Positions 36,050 through 49,515 are shown, counted from the first letter of the stretch. The stretch: DNA of 64,000 bases from Epiperipatus broadwayi (GCA_028023455.1 JAQFVV010006271.1:5975048-6039047); one strand, 5' to 3'. Translations and numbers: made by a program. The notes: generated by a model not told the origin, from the sequence alone.

Positions 36050-37105
36050 TATAACAGCTATATAAATATTAATTTTTTTTGATATGCATAAAAGCCTTTT
36101 TCAACACCTGATTTGGTACTCTTTTTAAATGTTAATAATCTATTATTTTAACAAACTATTTCAGACATAAAACAATAATTAAATTAAAACAAAGAATAAC
36201 AATATAAATCATTAAAAAAGAAATCAAAATCTGCATATATAAATCCAGTAATTATAAAATAATTGACTATATCATAACAATACAATAAATAAAATAAATT
36301 ACAAGCATTTTTACAATTATATATAAATGTCAATTTATATAATTTTCCATTCATTTTTAATTAACCAAATTTATAGAAGTCTTATAAATATTTATATAAT
36401 TATGTAAATTATTTTTAATATAGTATGTTTCCTATATTTATCTTATTTTTGAATCTTTGATGTCATTTCAACAGTTAATACTTTTTGTAGCATCTCTTCT
36501 ATGCCCATATTTCGAGTAATGTATGTATAATGTAGATTTATTATCTCTTCTATTAATTGCATTATTATGTTCTTTGGCTCTAATTGTTTGCCAGTATGAC
36601 CAAAGTAAATCATTTCACAATTTTACATGTAAATTTATATACAATTCCTTTTATGTATCGTATATCATCGCTCAGCCTATAATTATCTATTAATAAATTA
36701 AGATTTTTACTATTTGATCAGTCAATATTTACTTTCTTCTCAATATAATTTTTGTTATATCTTAATGTTTTATCTGTCTTAGAATAATATGAAAGTCTAA
36801 TCTATTTCTTATTTGATTAATTATTACCATTATCAATACCATTATTTACTTCAGACATTTTATCATTTACTACAGATGTTTTAGAATTAAAAAATATATT
36901 TTTAATAATTTTAAGATTATATCCATAATCTTTATATAATTAAAAAATTGATTATTTTGTAACTGAAACACACTTTTATCTATATTTATCATTTCTATAT
37001 TTAACATTTTTAATAACTACTAATTGTTTATGTATATCAAAAAAAAATTATTTATATTAAAAAAAATTGATATTTATATAGCTGTTATAAAGAATTTATT
37101 TTCTG
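36035..37105 (-). mobile_element. Penelope-like remnant between short inverted repeats
   Basis: Near-identical inverted repeats of about 45 bp lie at 36,038-36,083 and 37,050-37,100 (core ATAACAGCTATATAAATAT). Between them, on the minus strand from about 36,880 to 36,450, runs a Penelope-like fragment. It has a segment upstream of the nuclease (TDKTLRYNKNYIEKKVNID), then GIVYKFTCK with the Cys of the family, IYFGHTGKQL as the YIG-type core, AKEHNNAINRRDN with the conserved His, and IHYSKYGH. Two frame breaks separate these pieces. The inverted flanks could be remnants of the element's own terminal repeats or the ends of a different element that captured it. Confidence 0.6.
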
Positions 37106-37254
37106 ATTATTATTTTATGGAAGAACAGCATTAAGATATTTATTCTTTTCAAGTTTAATTATACAATATACAACAATTATATAGTATGTATAATATGGTA
37201 TGTATTTATATTATATCACTTTTCATTCATTTATAATAGATCATATCACATTTT

Positions 37255-37304
37255 AACTAAACATTGTGGGTGGCAATACATATAGTGAGTTTTGCCTGTT
37301 TTAA
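37255..37304. mobile_element. MITE end, CACTAAACATC family (fragment)
   Basis: ACTAAACATTGTGGGTGGCA followed by GAGTTTTGCCTGTTTTAAT resembles the terminal pieces of the family seen at 12.6, 59.0 and 61 kb. Only about 50 bp remain, so this is a weak call. Confidence 0.35.
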
Positions 37305-37309
37305 TAAAC

Positions 37310-40300
37310 ATTCTATATTTACTTCGATTTTAAATTTAATTTTATAATCTTTTCCGAGTAAATAAAACATATTTTAAAGCAGTTATTGTTTTATAAGAAA
37401 ATATTTTTTAATTTTTATTCTCACATTTTAAATTCTTTTCGGTTTTTTATATTATATTTCAAGTTATTATCTTCAGTTTTTTAAAATTACTTTCATTAAT
37501 GTTCATTCATATACCTACATGGATCATCAAAACAGATGTTTCTTTGTAGTGGTATTTTACACAGACATCATATAATCGATTGTAAAGTTTTTATCAAATG
37601 CCAAGACATTCATTTCAGACAATCGCATTGATTTGTTTTTCAGTTTCTCTGAAGTTTTTTAAGGAAAACGTCGCATCAGACGGTAATTTAATGGAGTTTA
37701 AGCAGATTACTGCTTCTAGTTAAAACATAAAAATTTAGTTTAATTAAAACTTCTAGAAGAAAAACAATATGCTGTCAGTAACATACTTTTATAAAATTTT
37801 ACTTTAAAAAAAGTAATTAGCTTTACAAAACTTGTAATACAACTTTAAATATAACATATTCAATAATTTGGACTTCAGGGATGGAAGAGTATCAGTTAGA
37901 GGTAGTTAATGGTGTTATAAACTATGTCAGAATATATTTGAGGCGGAGATCCTACATATATATTAGTTTTAAATCAAGATTTGATGTTGATTCCTAATTT
38001 TAGAAATCACTGATTAACTCAAACTGGCTTTAATTCCAATGACTGGCTGGAATTCACATTTCTTCACATAAACAAGCTTAATTACATAGATTATATTATA
38101 TCATTATATATATATATTGACTTATCAATTTTTAATTTGTAGTGCGAGTTGGTGATTATTACATTTAATAACGATGATTCTAATTTGAATTTCAAATCTG
38201 AGTATGAAATTTTTTTCAAATAACATTACTTGCAAAAATTACTTAGAATTTTGCCAGATAATTATGTATAGATAATCTAAGTGACCAGCAGAAAAAGATT
38301 TAATGTTGCTTCGGGAAATTGATACGCACACGGATCTCTCTGCTGTTTATTTTTTCTCTTTTTTTTCCAATACAAAAAAAAAAAAGTAAAGGAAGAAACG
38401 ATCCCATGAATATGAGTAAATTTAAATAGAAGCTGTGGAAATCAATTCAATGATTGAACTAACGATTAAAAAATAATGAACCTGAGTAGGTTGTGGTTTA
38501 ATCAGTAAGACTTTTTTTAAAATTTTAGTCAGGTAGTTATGCTATATAACGTAGAAGCTATCACATGTGGCCACTTATTTACAAATTAAATTTTTAAGTT
38601 ATAAATGTGAAATAGAAATGTATTATTCCAATGCTATAAAAATATGTTTTAAACTTTAATAATCCTAGCTACATAAATAATAAAGAATGACCATTGTATT
38701 ATGGTTTCAGAGTGGGGGGGGGGAGGTAAATTATGAATGATTTTATAGTTATTTGATTGGATTCAGATATAAATACAATTAGAAAAACGGAAAATGTGAA
38801 GAATATGGGAAAAAGATTTGTCTAAAATTAATTACCATATTGTTAGTTGTTAGAGAATTATAAAGCTTATATTTTAAGTGTATAAAATTAAAAAGAATGA
38901 TGTTTTATATAAACTACATTCTCAAGCCACAACTGAGAAAGAAAAAAAGTATGCATTTTATGCAGAATTAATTTTAAAAATTACTGTGAAATAGATGACA
39001 AGAGTATTGATGATTATAAATTATAAAATAGTAGTTTTCACAATTGCTTAAAGAAGTTTATGTTTAGAGTTAAATAGAAAATCTATAATTTTGGAAATTG
39101 GACATGGTATTTGACTGTGGAAGATTGTTTATCTGTATTTTCAGTTTGGATTATAGATGGAAAGTTTTTGTCATTAGCTTGAGGATGCAATATTTTCATG
39201 CAATTTTACAGGGTGTTCTATCTCAGCTATTTGCTCCAACCTATTTCATGTATTCATCTTGTTTATCACAGAGCAGTTAATATAGTCCTGTCATAATTCC
39301 TGTCATTTTTCAATGAAAAATTTCAAGGCATAGCTTATACTTTTCTGCCTATAAGGCTCAAAGATGCAGGGCATGGTATTGTATTTTAACCCTCCATGGA
39401 AGCCAGGCTTTACAAACATTTTGCATTCCCTTTCTTATGGGTTATAGTAAGATGTAGTGTCTCAATTGAGGTAGTATTCTTTGTGTTTGGTGCATTGTGT
39501 ACTTATTGTCCAATAGCTGAATTCTTTATCTATCTTAAAATTTCAGGTTACTATTCATTCTGTTAACTGGTATATGTATGTCAAGTCTCTAAAAGAATTG
39601 AGGAGTATGAATGTTCTTTTGATTATACATGTATATTATGTAAAATATTGTTATATAGGTGTTTCATTATTATTTTACTTTTCCTCAGAGAAAGGAAATG
39701 TAACCAATTGGGTTATATGGCACACAACAATATAGTTGTGTGTATGCACAAATATGTTAAAGTAAAAGAAAAGTGCAAATAAACACAGACAAAAAATTTT
39801 AGCAGATATTTTCTATCTTCCTGGAATAATAAGCATAGTAAAAGATTAAATAATTCTGAATTTGAAATTAAAGCTGATGATAAATTAAACATTTAAAAAG
39901 GTCTAATTAATATTTTATAGAATTCTAATTTTGAAATTTAAAAATAAGTATATTTTCTGATAATTGTAAAAATGGCTAATATCTATTTTGAATGTTTTTA
40001 ATTAATTAATTGGTGCATTTCTATTTATTTAGAAATCTTTGTATATTATACTGTGATAAAAATTTTCAAAGTTGCTTTCAAAATGATTACAATTGTTTTT
40101 AATCAAGAAGAAAACCGTTTTAAAATATGTTTTTATCACCTCAGATGACTCTATAAAAAGGATGAATAAAAAGATTATTTTACTCTGGAAAGTAATTTTT
40201 GAAAAGAGAGTTGACTAATATTTTTGTAAGAGTTTGCTTCAGTTTGTTAGTATCTATAGCAGAGAGTGGCAGCAGTAGAGTTGGATAATACTTAGCTGTA

Positions 40301-43300
40301 GAACTAGATGCAAAGGATGTCTGGCCAGAGATATGGCTGGCAGAATTATGCAGAAAACTGCATGAAGAATATTAAAATGCTAGGAAGGAGTAAAATTACC
40401 CACTTCTTATTGTTAAAATTCATAGTGTAATCTCCAACCCAAGGTACTAATCAATATAAAAAAGCACATCCTAATCACATAGAGCAAATAATTAAACATC
40501 TATAATAAAAGGATTCTGAATGTCATAGCATGTTATATAATAACTGGTGCTAGTAAAATATAATTCGTAATACAAAATGACCATGTACTATCCTTATGCA
40601 AAATTAGGGGGCAGATCAGAAATTATCTACAGATCTTACAATACAGGCTTCTTACATCTCCTATATCTAATATTATCTAGATTGCATTGATTCAACCAAT
40701 TATCTAAAATAAGTTACTAAAAAATTGATTTAATTTATACTTCTATTAAATAGTTAATAATAAATAATGTATCTAATTATATAAGCTTGTCTAAAATGAA
40801 ATAAAATATTTAACTTCCAAATTAAAATAAATTATGAATTCTAAATTAAAGATAATTCACATCTTAAAGTTATACTGATTCAACAAAACTGTGTGAAGAT
40901 AAACATAAAAACTTAAATCAAAGCCTAATAAATAACATAAGAAATGAAAACTAACAATACAGTTAAATCTTAAATTATTAATCAGTTAATTAATTCTCTC
41001 AGGGTATGCTTAAACATTGCTATTTTTAATGATGTATTTGGATCAATGAGAGGGATTCTGCCACTACCAAATATAACAAGTAGAAATATCTCATGAAACA
41101 AAGATGAAATTACTAGACAACATTTGGCAATTCCAATATTGACAATAAATAGGTTTTGAATTTTATGGGATTTTTATATATTTTAGTAAATAAGTATAAT
41201 AATCTATGTATTACATTTTATTTAATGATTATGAACTATATGATCAAGATTAATGAATGGTGTATCTAATGATTTAGATATACATATTATTCCAAAAACA
41301 ATAGATCAAAATATTATTTAAAATAAGACATGCTTAAGATCAACAGTGTTCTGATCAACGAGCCATAAACTCTATATGCTCTTTAAATGTAAGAGCTTAT
41401 CAAAAATTCATTATAATATGCTAATTTATAATAAAATCTGTTATATATAACTGATGATGATTTTGGGACAACAAAATAATGCTGTTGATAGCAATAATGG
41501 TAATAATATTGATGATAATTAACAATAAGTCCACAGACAACTAAATATATTTTCAAACAACAAAATTTATTTACACTATTTACAACTTTATACAATAATA
41601 AATAACCAAAAATATATATTTCAGAAACAACATAAGCAAAGTATATTGATTTTGTTATAGGGAGGTTCTCTTTAGATTTATTGACAATTTTGATGCACTG
41701 CCATATCTAATAACAGTTATTTATAATGTCCATCTATAATATGCTATTGACAGCATTAAAGTATAACTACACTTTACTAATAAATAATATGATAATGCCA
41801 GTTATCATATTAAGCACAAGTGAAACAATTACTGTTTAACATGAAGCAATTAATTATATAAATATGGGAACAGACATCTGAAGTCAAATATATACAGGAT
41901 ACTAAATTTTGCCTATATCCACAGAATAATCATCTTAGCTATTGAAATGTCTTACCAATCCATCAGTGAACTATTGCTTGATAAAAATGAAATAACATTG
42001 CTTATAGATGTCTCTTATTATCTGTACACAAGATAAATTTTAAAATTACTAATAAATTTTGGTTTTCTTGTAAACTGTTGACAAGGTACAACAGCACAAT
42101 ACATACATTATATTCATTTAGCTAAACACTATAGATAAACAAGTGTCCCTGAAGCTAACTCTACCTTATCATTGCCATACAATTTTAAAACACCAAGAAC
42201 TTCACCATACACAGTGGAAAATAAATAGACATTGTCATGAGGGATCAGACAATAAAGAAAGGTTTCTCAGAACATCATTACTAAATTATAGGCAAAATAT
42301 AGTAGATATAAAATGAATGTATACCTTGTTATATGGAAAACTCTATATAATAAAATAATTATGTCATTGTAAATATCAATTCTTATTAAGCACCATGTTA
42401 TGCTTCTGACAAATTATTATATCTGTTTACTCGTAGATAGAATGTCAATAAATAATTCTCATAATTGTAAGAGATGTGTATCTCTCTATTTAGACAAGCC
42501 TTATTTAATATTAACTTTTAGCCTACCTGAAAAAAAAATTAATCTGTTTTCAGAGTAATTGTATATTTATACCATAAATAAAAAAAATACATTAATAGCA
42601 TATAAAAACTAATATAAGATAATAATAATAAACATGAACAATAATAATAAATCATTATTATTATATTTTATTTTATTCCCATAGTCCATAATCTATATTC
42701 CTTGCCATAAGCTGACTGACAAGGAGAACAATACCATTGTTAGCCAGCAAACTTTTACAAAGTGACACATCCATATTGTTTCATATTTTATCATGGTAAA
42801 ATAAAATAAAACACTGAAGACTTTATGGCAACAAAAATAGAAATACAGTAATGCTTATAAATATTTTCTTCAGAATTTTGGATCCATTTTTTTTTTTAAA
42901 ACTAAGCTATAATTCAAATAATATCTTCAACTTTGACTGCAAAAGAAAAAATTTCTCAAAAGTATTTTTATTGATTTTTCCATTTGTGGTAGTATATTGG
43001 AATAATTAAGAATGATTCCTGCACTTTAATGTATTTTAAAATCTTCTTATTAATATTTTAAACTAATATTAACTCAGCATTTCAAAAACAAATATCAGCA
43101 TAATATTTTTTTAAATATATATATATAAATTAAATACAAGCATTATAAAATGGTTAGATTTTTCTATCCATTTAAAGTCAATTTTAATTTTTTTAATTTA
43201 AATCCAGAAAGTTTTTTTCTAATTACTTTTAATCTGAATCTTATTACATTTGGTATACAAACAAAAAGTATTTTATATTTATTTTTCAAATGAATGCACA

Positions 43301-43900
43301 AAATATTATTCTTTTTCTTCTTCTTGCCATTCCAAACAACTTACACATAATCTTTAAATGGACATAATAAATATAATACTTAAAATTGTAGTAATATATT
43401 GTGCCAGGCATTATCAAATGGCCTTGCACAAAGTCTGTATTAAGCACAACAAATATAAAAATGTGCTAGATTAATAATGGAGGTTCAGTCTGAGCAGTAG
43501 AATACCCACACACACAAATTTAAATATTGTACACTATAATAAACTCATGTATTTTTTTATTTTTGCTTTTCCTTTTTGTATATTTTTTATGATATGTCAT
43601 TATATGTAATTGCTTTTTTTTTATTTTCCAACATACTTGTATATATTTTTTAATTACTTTTCTAAAGATTGTAATATTATTCCCTAAGCAAGTAATGTTA
43701 ATTGCTTTTGCAAAAATCTGATCAAAAGCAAAAGGTTTGATAATGCTATAATTAAACTGTTATCTCTTTAAAAAAATTCTTTTGAATTGATTTTGTAAGC
43801 AAGTGGTCTGGGTTATTCAAGATGGATGTCAAACTTAAAATGTAGAATTTAATCGGAAAAATATAAAGGAATGTTTACAATCTAAGTGATAAGCTAAATT
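37310..43900. other. Long AT-rich desert, no supported gene
   Basis: No open frame with recognisable content and no clear repeat copies. Local points: a G-run at 38,715-38,724; a less AT-rich patch at 39,190-39,480 with a 60-codon frame; a small hairpin at 39,721-39,742 (CACACAAC with GTTGTGTG); and short TA tracts near 38,105 and 43,118. Confidence 0.5.
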
Positions 43901-44450
43901 AAAAGGATTGGCTGATTCATTCTTCTCAGAGGGATATCTGAATTGGTTCTTATTAGTGGGATTGATAGTGCTGTGGGACTCATTCTTTCTTTGGCAGCCA
44001 TTCTGGGCAAGTCATTCTCTTTTGTGGCTCCAGAATTCTCCAAGAAACCAGCTACTTAGAGATTCATTTACGAATAGGACTATTGGTGACATTCTTAAGA
44101 ACAAATCCATTATACAGTTCTTTTAAGAACTCTTGTCTTTGTGGATTCGAGTAACCATTGGAGACAGCTTATGAAAATTTATTAATAATCCTAATTATCA
44201 TTAGACATATAAAACAAGAAAATATGAAGCAATATACTAGAGATTCCAGCAAAATGACCATGGGGTAGACAACTAGCCGGTGCACCGCCCTTTCTCTGTC
44301 CCAAGCCACCAAGATGTGATCATGCCAATTCCAGACACCCATGATGATGACAAATGCTGCCTTGATAAATGGATGAAATCCTCACCACACAGCCAGTTAA
44401 CTTGAAGCCCACTCAGAGCCCAGAGGAGAAGAATGAAGGTGCAGATATAA
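43900..44450. other. GC-richer island, unclassified
   Basis: Two balanced patches, 43,908-44,130 (a 72-codon plus-strand frame rich in Trp, Leu and Phe) and 44,225-44,440 (about 55 codons interrupted by one stop, with a PIPDTHDDDKC stretch). Neither matches a family I know. They may be repeat DNA or decayed exons. Confidence 0.3.
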
Positions 44451-44769
44451 GTTTATTTTAAGATATTTATTAATATTGAAATAATTAACTTTGATATTTC
44501 CGATTAAATATATTATTTTTTTGTTATTATTATTAATCATTTAAAAAAGAGAGTCTCTTGCATATGTATATGAATTTACGGTTATTACAGGCATAAATGA
44601 TAAAGCTTTTACTTAAATCCTTTGAGTCAATTTTTCTATTTCAAATTCTACTATTTTCAACAAAGATTGCAATGAGATTCTTTTTTTTTTGTTGCTATTC
44701 ATTTTTCTCTTGTTGTTATTCCTTGAATTCGTCATATATGGATATACATGTATGTATATGCATACATAC

Positions 44770-44890
44770 GCTTATAATATTCGGTAAATATGATATCTCA
44801 TGCTGAATATCTAAAAATGTATTTAACCGTATATTCTTTTTAAGTTTTTTTTTTTTTTTTGTTACTGCTGCACCTTATGATGCGTGCAAG
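44770..44890. repeat. Dispersed repeat, second copy of 15,400-15,510
   Basis: ATATTCGGTAAATATGATAT, then TGAATATCTAAAAATGTATTT and CACCTTATGATGCGTGC, follow the same order as 15,405-15,510. A long T-run is inserted in this copy. Confidence 0.55.
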
Positions 44891-45137
44891 AAGGGATTGA
44901 TCTATTATAGATTCCCTGTAAGTAAGTACTCTAATAACTTTATATTTAAAGTAGTAGTAAGTGTATAATTGTGCTTCGCGTATATACATGTACAGGAATT
45001 TATTTATAGCAAGAGGGAAATAGATACAGTATCTTAGGTGAGTATGATATAGTATCTGAGCCAATGCAACCTTGTTGACTTGTTGAAAAATACGAAATTA
45101 TTGAAATATCTCATAATGCAAATATACGTATGCATAG

Positions 45138-45138
<1 letters not shown>

Positions 45139-45169
<31 letters not shown>
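45139..45169. repeat. (ATT)n microsatellite
   Basis: About ten uninterrupted ATT units. Confidence 0.95.
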
Positions 45170-45559
45170 GCTATCAATAAAAGGGTTTTAAAGCACTGAG
45201 TAAAAGCGCATGCCTGTATGACCGAAAATCTCATATCTGTATATCAAATCACACAAAGTAAAATTTATTTCTATTGGGTAAAAGGAGCTCAGACCACTTC
45301 CATTACTTATAAACATTGTAAATAGCTTTAGGGATTTATTATTTTTCTTATTTAAAATTGTATTTTATCTATTTCAATGCCTCGAATATATATGGTTTGG
45401 GATAATTAATTATTTAGTATTTTGTTATTATATCATCATTAGTATAAAACAGTGGTGGGTATTTGGGATTAAATAAATATTTAATCATAGTATTAAACTT
45501 GTTTCGTTTTCATATTATTATTTATATTGATCAAAATGTATTCTTTCCTTATCAACCAC

Positions 45560-45660
45560 GTACCGGTAATAATCATTTAACTTACCCATTTGAAGACCCT
45601 AGATTGTAGAGTGACTGAGCTAGCCACAAAGGGATATCGCTCTACCGGGGTGTTAAATCT
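45560..45660 (-). mobile_element. tRNA-derived fragment (SINE head?)
   Basis: On the minus strand, TGGCTAGCTCAGTCACTCTA is close to a tRNA D-arm and polymerase III A box. About 25 bases later GGTCTTCAAATGGG resembles a degraded B box. No full cloverleaf can be drawn, so it is a SINE or tRNA relic rather than a gene. Just downstream on the plus strand, at about 45,670-45,697, ATGCTCCACTGAACAT is tandemly duplicated. Confidence 0.35.
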
Positions 45661-46049
45661 TATTCTTATGCTCCACTGAACATTATGCTCCACTGAACAT
45701 ATGGTATTGCACATCCTTCTAGGAGGGTGAAAAATTCATTTTTTTGATTTTTTTCTAGAAGTGGCATGCAAAAGTCTATTTTGTAAATAGATTTTTCAAA
45801 GGTGTGTACTTGCCATTGTTCTAAATATTCGGGCATTCAAATAAGATATCAACTAAAGGGTGTTTTTAACTGGAAGAGTCCTGTCAATCCACTCTTTCTA
45901 TCAATTTAGCTGGAAGTACCAATATACATGAGTACAGACAATCGGCTAGATTGATATCCATTTCTTTATGTGTTGAATCTTGGTCACTTCATGCTCAGTG
46001 CAAGATTAGGAAAAGAATTCCACAGGGAGTATGGACTGGTACCATATAG

Positions 46050-47305
46050 AATGAAATTTGGTAATGTTCTGATCTATTGGGTCAGCCACTCCCCAGCTAT
46101 TCTATAGAAGTATGATGTCCATAAAATTAAAAAAACATCAAACAAAATATAAAAATGTAAGCAGACTTTCAGGGACAGAAATTAATCAGATACTGGCTTT
46201 TGTGTGTGTGTTGATAAAAAATTTTGAATAGCAAATAATAGTACATTGGAGTATTTTTGGACAGTAATTCCAAAAATTTGTACAATGAAAGCAGACTTTG
46301 ACCTTTTTGGGACAGTAATTAATCAGAAACACACTTCTTACATTTTTTTTTAGTTTGCATATTGGAAAAGTTATGGTACTTTTTTATATAGAAAATGAAA
46401 TTAATTTTTACTCTTTTTTGGACAGTCATTAATCAGACACCATGTTTGGGAGGGGAAATAAATTAGATTGCACTCTTTGTGTGTGTGTGTATATATATAT
46501 AAAATTGCATCACTTTTTTAATAACAAATAATAGTAAATATAGCAGAGACTTATTTGAACAGTAATTAATCAGAGACAGGCTTGTTTGTTTTTTTTTTCC
46601 ATATCAGGAAAGTTAAGGTAGTTTTTTTAATAAAAAATAAAATTACATTTTACAATTTTTTGAACAATAATTAATCAGACACTGTGTTTGGGGGAGGGAA
46701 AATTTGATTGCAATTTACCCAAAATTTATTAATAATTATAACAAACTATTACAATGAAATCTGACTCCGGTGTCTGGAAATTGGCAATTTTGAGAGTTTG
46801 AAGCAGCCACCTTCCCTGCCTTGGATTATTTCTAGTGATACTTTACTTTTATCATAATTTTTGAAATATTGCTGTTCCTCATCCTAAAATCCAATTTGTG
46901 ACACTAATACAGTCCTGATGGAACAGTGACAACACTGTTAAAACTGCTAGAAGGTACCAGTGTATCATTTCACATGAAACAAAAAATGGTGAACCTGAAA
47001 AGTTAAATTATTTAGATATGATGCAGTCAACACATCATCAGACGATACTGTAGTGAAAATATACAACTCAGCATTATGATAAAGTGCACAACACAAGCAA
47101 CTATGGTAGCCATTGAAGGTATTTTTCTGTGCTTTTAGCATACAAAAAGCCACAGCAGTAGGCAGCTGAGTAAACTGACTCTGATTTGTCACAGAAAGAA
47201 AGCAATCTGCTTGGCCGTGGAAATGGCATATTTCTAGCAATTTAGCTAGAAATAAGGCTGTCAAGTGGCTTATATGATAGATCAGAACATTACCTAAAAT
47301 TTTAT
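46050..47305. mobile_element. Inverted-repeat element with internal tandem dimers
   Basis: GGTAATGTTCTGATCTAT at about 46,063-46,080 is complementary to ATAGATCAGAACATTACC at 47,277-47,294. Weaker complementarity continues inward for about 50 bp (GTCAGCCACT against AAGTGGCT). The interior holds an array built on GGACAGTAATTAATCAGACAC at 46,173, 46,310, 46,421, 46,557 and 46,662. The right part, 46,965-47,264, has a 99-codon minus-strand frame without known domain. It may be a non-autonomous DNA transposon with subterminal repeats. Confidence 0.5.
46165..46715 (+). repeat. Diverged tandem repeat with alternating 137/108-bp spacing
   Basis: Five occurrences of an ACAGTAATTAATCAG core are spaced 137, 111, 136 and 105 bp apart. 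Long spacers share GCAAATAATAGTA and a GT-run. Short spacers share a TTGGAAAAGTTATGG-like stretch. The true unit is therefore a dimer of about 245 bp. Confidence 0.7.
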
Positions 47306-47309
47306 GCTT

Positions 47310-47984
47310 AAAATTTCTTGTCTGGTTTTAAATTTGAAGTTCCTTCTGGTGAAGTATTTGTTTTCCAAAATGGTTCTTTTTTTTTTTAAATGTGAAATCC
47401 TGGTAATTGTCAATTTATGGAACAATAGGGCAATTGCATACAAGCTAAGTAGATTCTCTACTCCATTATTTATGAGTCAAAATGCAATTGACTATCATTT
47501 TAATTTGGTTTAAATTCAGTGTTATTATTTTTCAGCTTCTTGGTTTTTAATTCTGTTATAGTTTAGATGTTGTTATCTTTTCTCTTGTTCTTTTAATTCC
47601 CTATCCGTATTGTGTATAAATATTTACGGTTAATCTTGTCATATATATTTAATAAAGATTAATATTATATTTTATATACATAAATTAATAAGTTTATGAT
47701 AATTCTATAAGAAAACTGTAAATAAAATAAATATAGTTGTTAATTCTTAGTAAGTATTTTTTATGAATTTATTAATATTTTTGCTAGTATAATATCTTTT
47801 TGGATTTTTTCAATGTACCGTTCACAGCATATGTTACTTTATTTTATAAAAACATATAACAGAGATAATGGATAAATCATAATTAATTCAGGATTAAATT
47901 ACTAAAGAAGAAATATTTTTATTTACTTTTTAATTTTATATATTTTATGTGTGTTTTGTTATTGTTTATATTAATAAATATTTA
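47310..47984. other. AT-rich sequence, no gene seen
   Basis: Only AT-rich DNA up to the target site of the Gypsy element. Confidence 0.6.
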
Positions 47985-47989
47985 TTTTG

Positions 47990-48657
47990 TGTTATGTTAT
48001 AGTACGATTAATATTAAAAAAAAATACGTTTGAAAATGTGTGTGTTAAATAATTACATGTGAAAGTAAACGAGTAGATTTAATAAAAATGAAAATTAGAA
48101 ATTACAAATGGTTTTTCATATAGATATTTTATAAAAAGCAAAGTGTAAAACAAGATGGAAGATCCGAATAAATAATTAATTAAATGAGAGATTAAAAATG
48201 TAAAGAACAATTTAATTAATTAGTTCAGAAGTAAGCCCAGAATAATTTGGTGATTAAAATTATTAAGGAATAAACAATAGAACAAAAAGTAGTTATAATC
48301 TAGCAGAAAAAGGACAGATTAGTGTGAGTCCTGATTTTCTGAGAGACTAAAGTGTAGCGCGAATTCAGAACAGGACCAACGATGGGAGGAGAACCAGATA
48401 TTCAGGTCTGAAGGTACCAAAGACTGACCTAGAATAATTATACAGACTATACCTGTCTTATTATTATTTTTGTAAGCCTTACAGGTGCTAGTAGAACTAA
48501 TGATAATTCTGTTTATAAATGATTGTTATTTTTCATACTAATAAAATATTGTATCTGTTAAGTGGGATATCTTAATTTTATGCAAGAGCATAATAGTTAC
48601 TTGAATTAGGTGTATTTGGTTGTTTCTCGTAAGTAACATTAAATCAAGTACATCACA
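47990..48657 (+). repeat. 5' LTR of the Gypsy element
   Basis: Starts TGTTATGTTATAGTACGATT and ends GTACATCACA, so it has the usual TG...CA ends. 668 bp. It would hold the promoter and the start of the element's transcript. It pairs with 52,540-53,226. Confidence 0.9.
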
Positions 48658-48676
48658 ATTTTGGCACAGTCTACAG
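48658..48676 (+). promoter_or_regulatory. Likely primer-binding site
   Basis: ATTTTGGCACAGTCTACAG follows the 5' LTR directly, where a tRNA 3' end would prime minus-strand DNA synthesis. The GGCAC core is the most tRNA-like part. I cannot name the tRNA. Confidence 0.5.
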
Positions 48677-48756
48677 GATAAAACCTGTTTTTCAAGCTTA
48701 TGAAAGAAGTACACCGAACAGTAATTCAGAAGTCGGTGAGTTGTTAAAGAATTAAA

Positions 48757-49486
48757 ATGTCAATAGGACAAGCTAATATATCGGAATTTGGGATAAATAA
48801 TCCGCACAAACGGTCCTTTTATGTGCTTCAAATTATTTTAAGTTAAATAGTATTATTGAAAATAACAGGAAAGTAGCAGCGTTATTATGTTTGTCAGGTA
48901 GAAAAGTTATTGAAATAGTAAACAAATTGTATAATGGATAAGTTACAGAAAGTAGTAACTATGATGACCTGGTTCAAAGACTAACAGATTGTTTTAGCCC
49001 AAGACCATCAACGTATTTAGCTAAGTTAAAATTGAGGAACCGAAACAAGACAAACTCGAATCGATTAAAGAATATGATATTGTTCTACGCCAATTAGCAA
49101 AGAATTGTGAGTACGGCAACTTTGTGGAACAAATTCTTATTGACCAGTTATTATGGGGAATGAAGAACAATAAATTACATCAATCATTATTAATTGAAAC
49201 CCAGATGACTTATGAAGGTGCTATTCAAAAGGGAACAGTATATGAATCAGTGGTAGAACAAGCTTTAGCTTTTTCAAATAGAACTGATGAAAACTATAGG
49301 AATACTATTTTTAAAATAGAGAGAAAGGATAAGGATTGTACTAAAGAAGGGAAAAGTTTCGAAATAAAATGTTTTTGTTGTGGTAAAGTAGATCATTTGT
49401 CTAAAAGCTGTAAATGGAGGAACGAAAAATGCTATAACTGTGGGAGCAAAGGCCATTTAGCAGCAGTGTGCAGAAAACCTAAATGA
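48757..49486 (+). pseudogene. gag: Gypsy gag (capsid/nucleocapsid), frameshifted
   Basis: Encodes the structural protein that would package the element's RNA in a cytoplasmic particle. An ATG at 48,757 opens the frame. Recognisable stretches are RSFYVL, then KVAALLCLSGRKVIE in a shifted frame, and the intact final part from 49,124 (120 codons) containing QLLWGMKNNKLHQ. At the C-terminus are two zinc knuckles: CFCCGKVDHLSKSC, and CYNCGSKGHLAAVC with the full Cys-Cys-His-Cys spacing. The gag is broken by a frameshift near 48,835, a stop near 48,940 and another shift near 49,030. Protease lies just downstream, as usual in Gypsy elements. Confidence 0.85.
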
Positions 49487-49515
49487 AAATCTGAATATGG
49501 TAAAGATCAGAAACA

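Noticed and set aside
43908-44126. A hydrophobic 72-codon frame as a membrane protein
   Set aside because: The Trp/Leu/Phe content reflects T-rich composition; there is no family match, no partner exon and no start context worth trusting.
45139-45234. A poly-Ile minus-strand protein
   Set aside because: It reads through the (ATT)n microsatellite.
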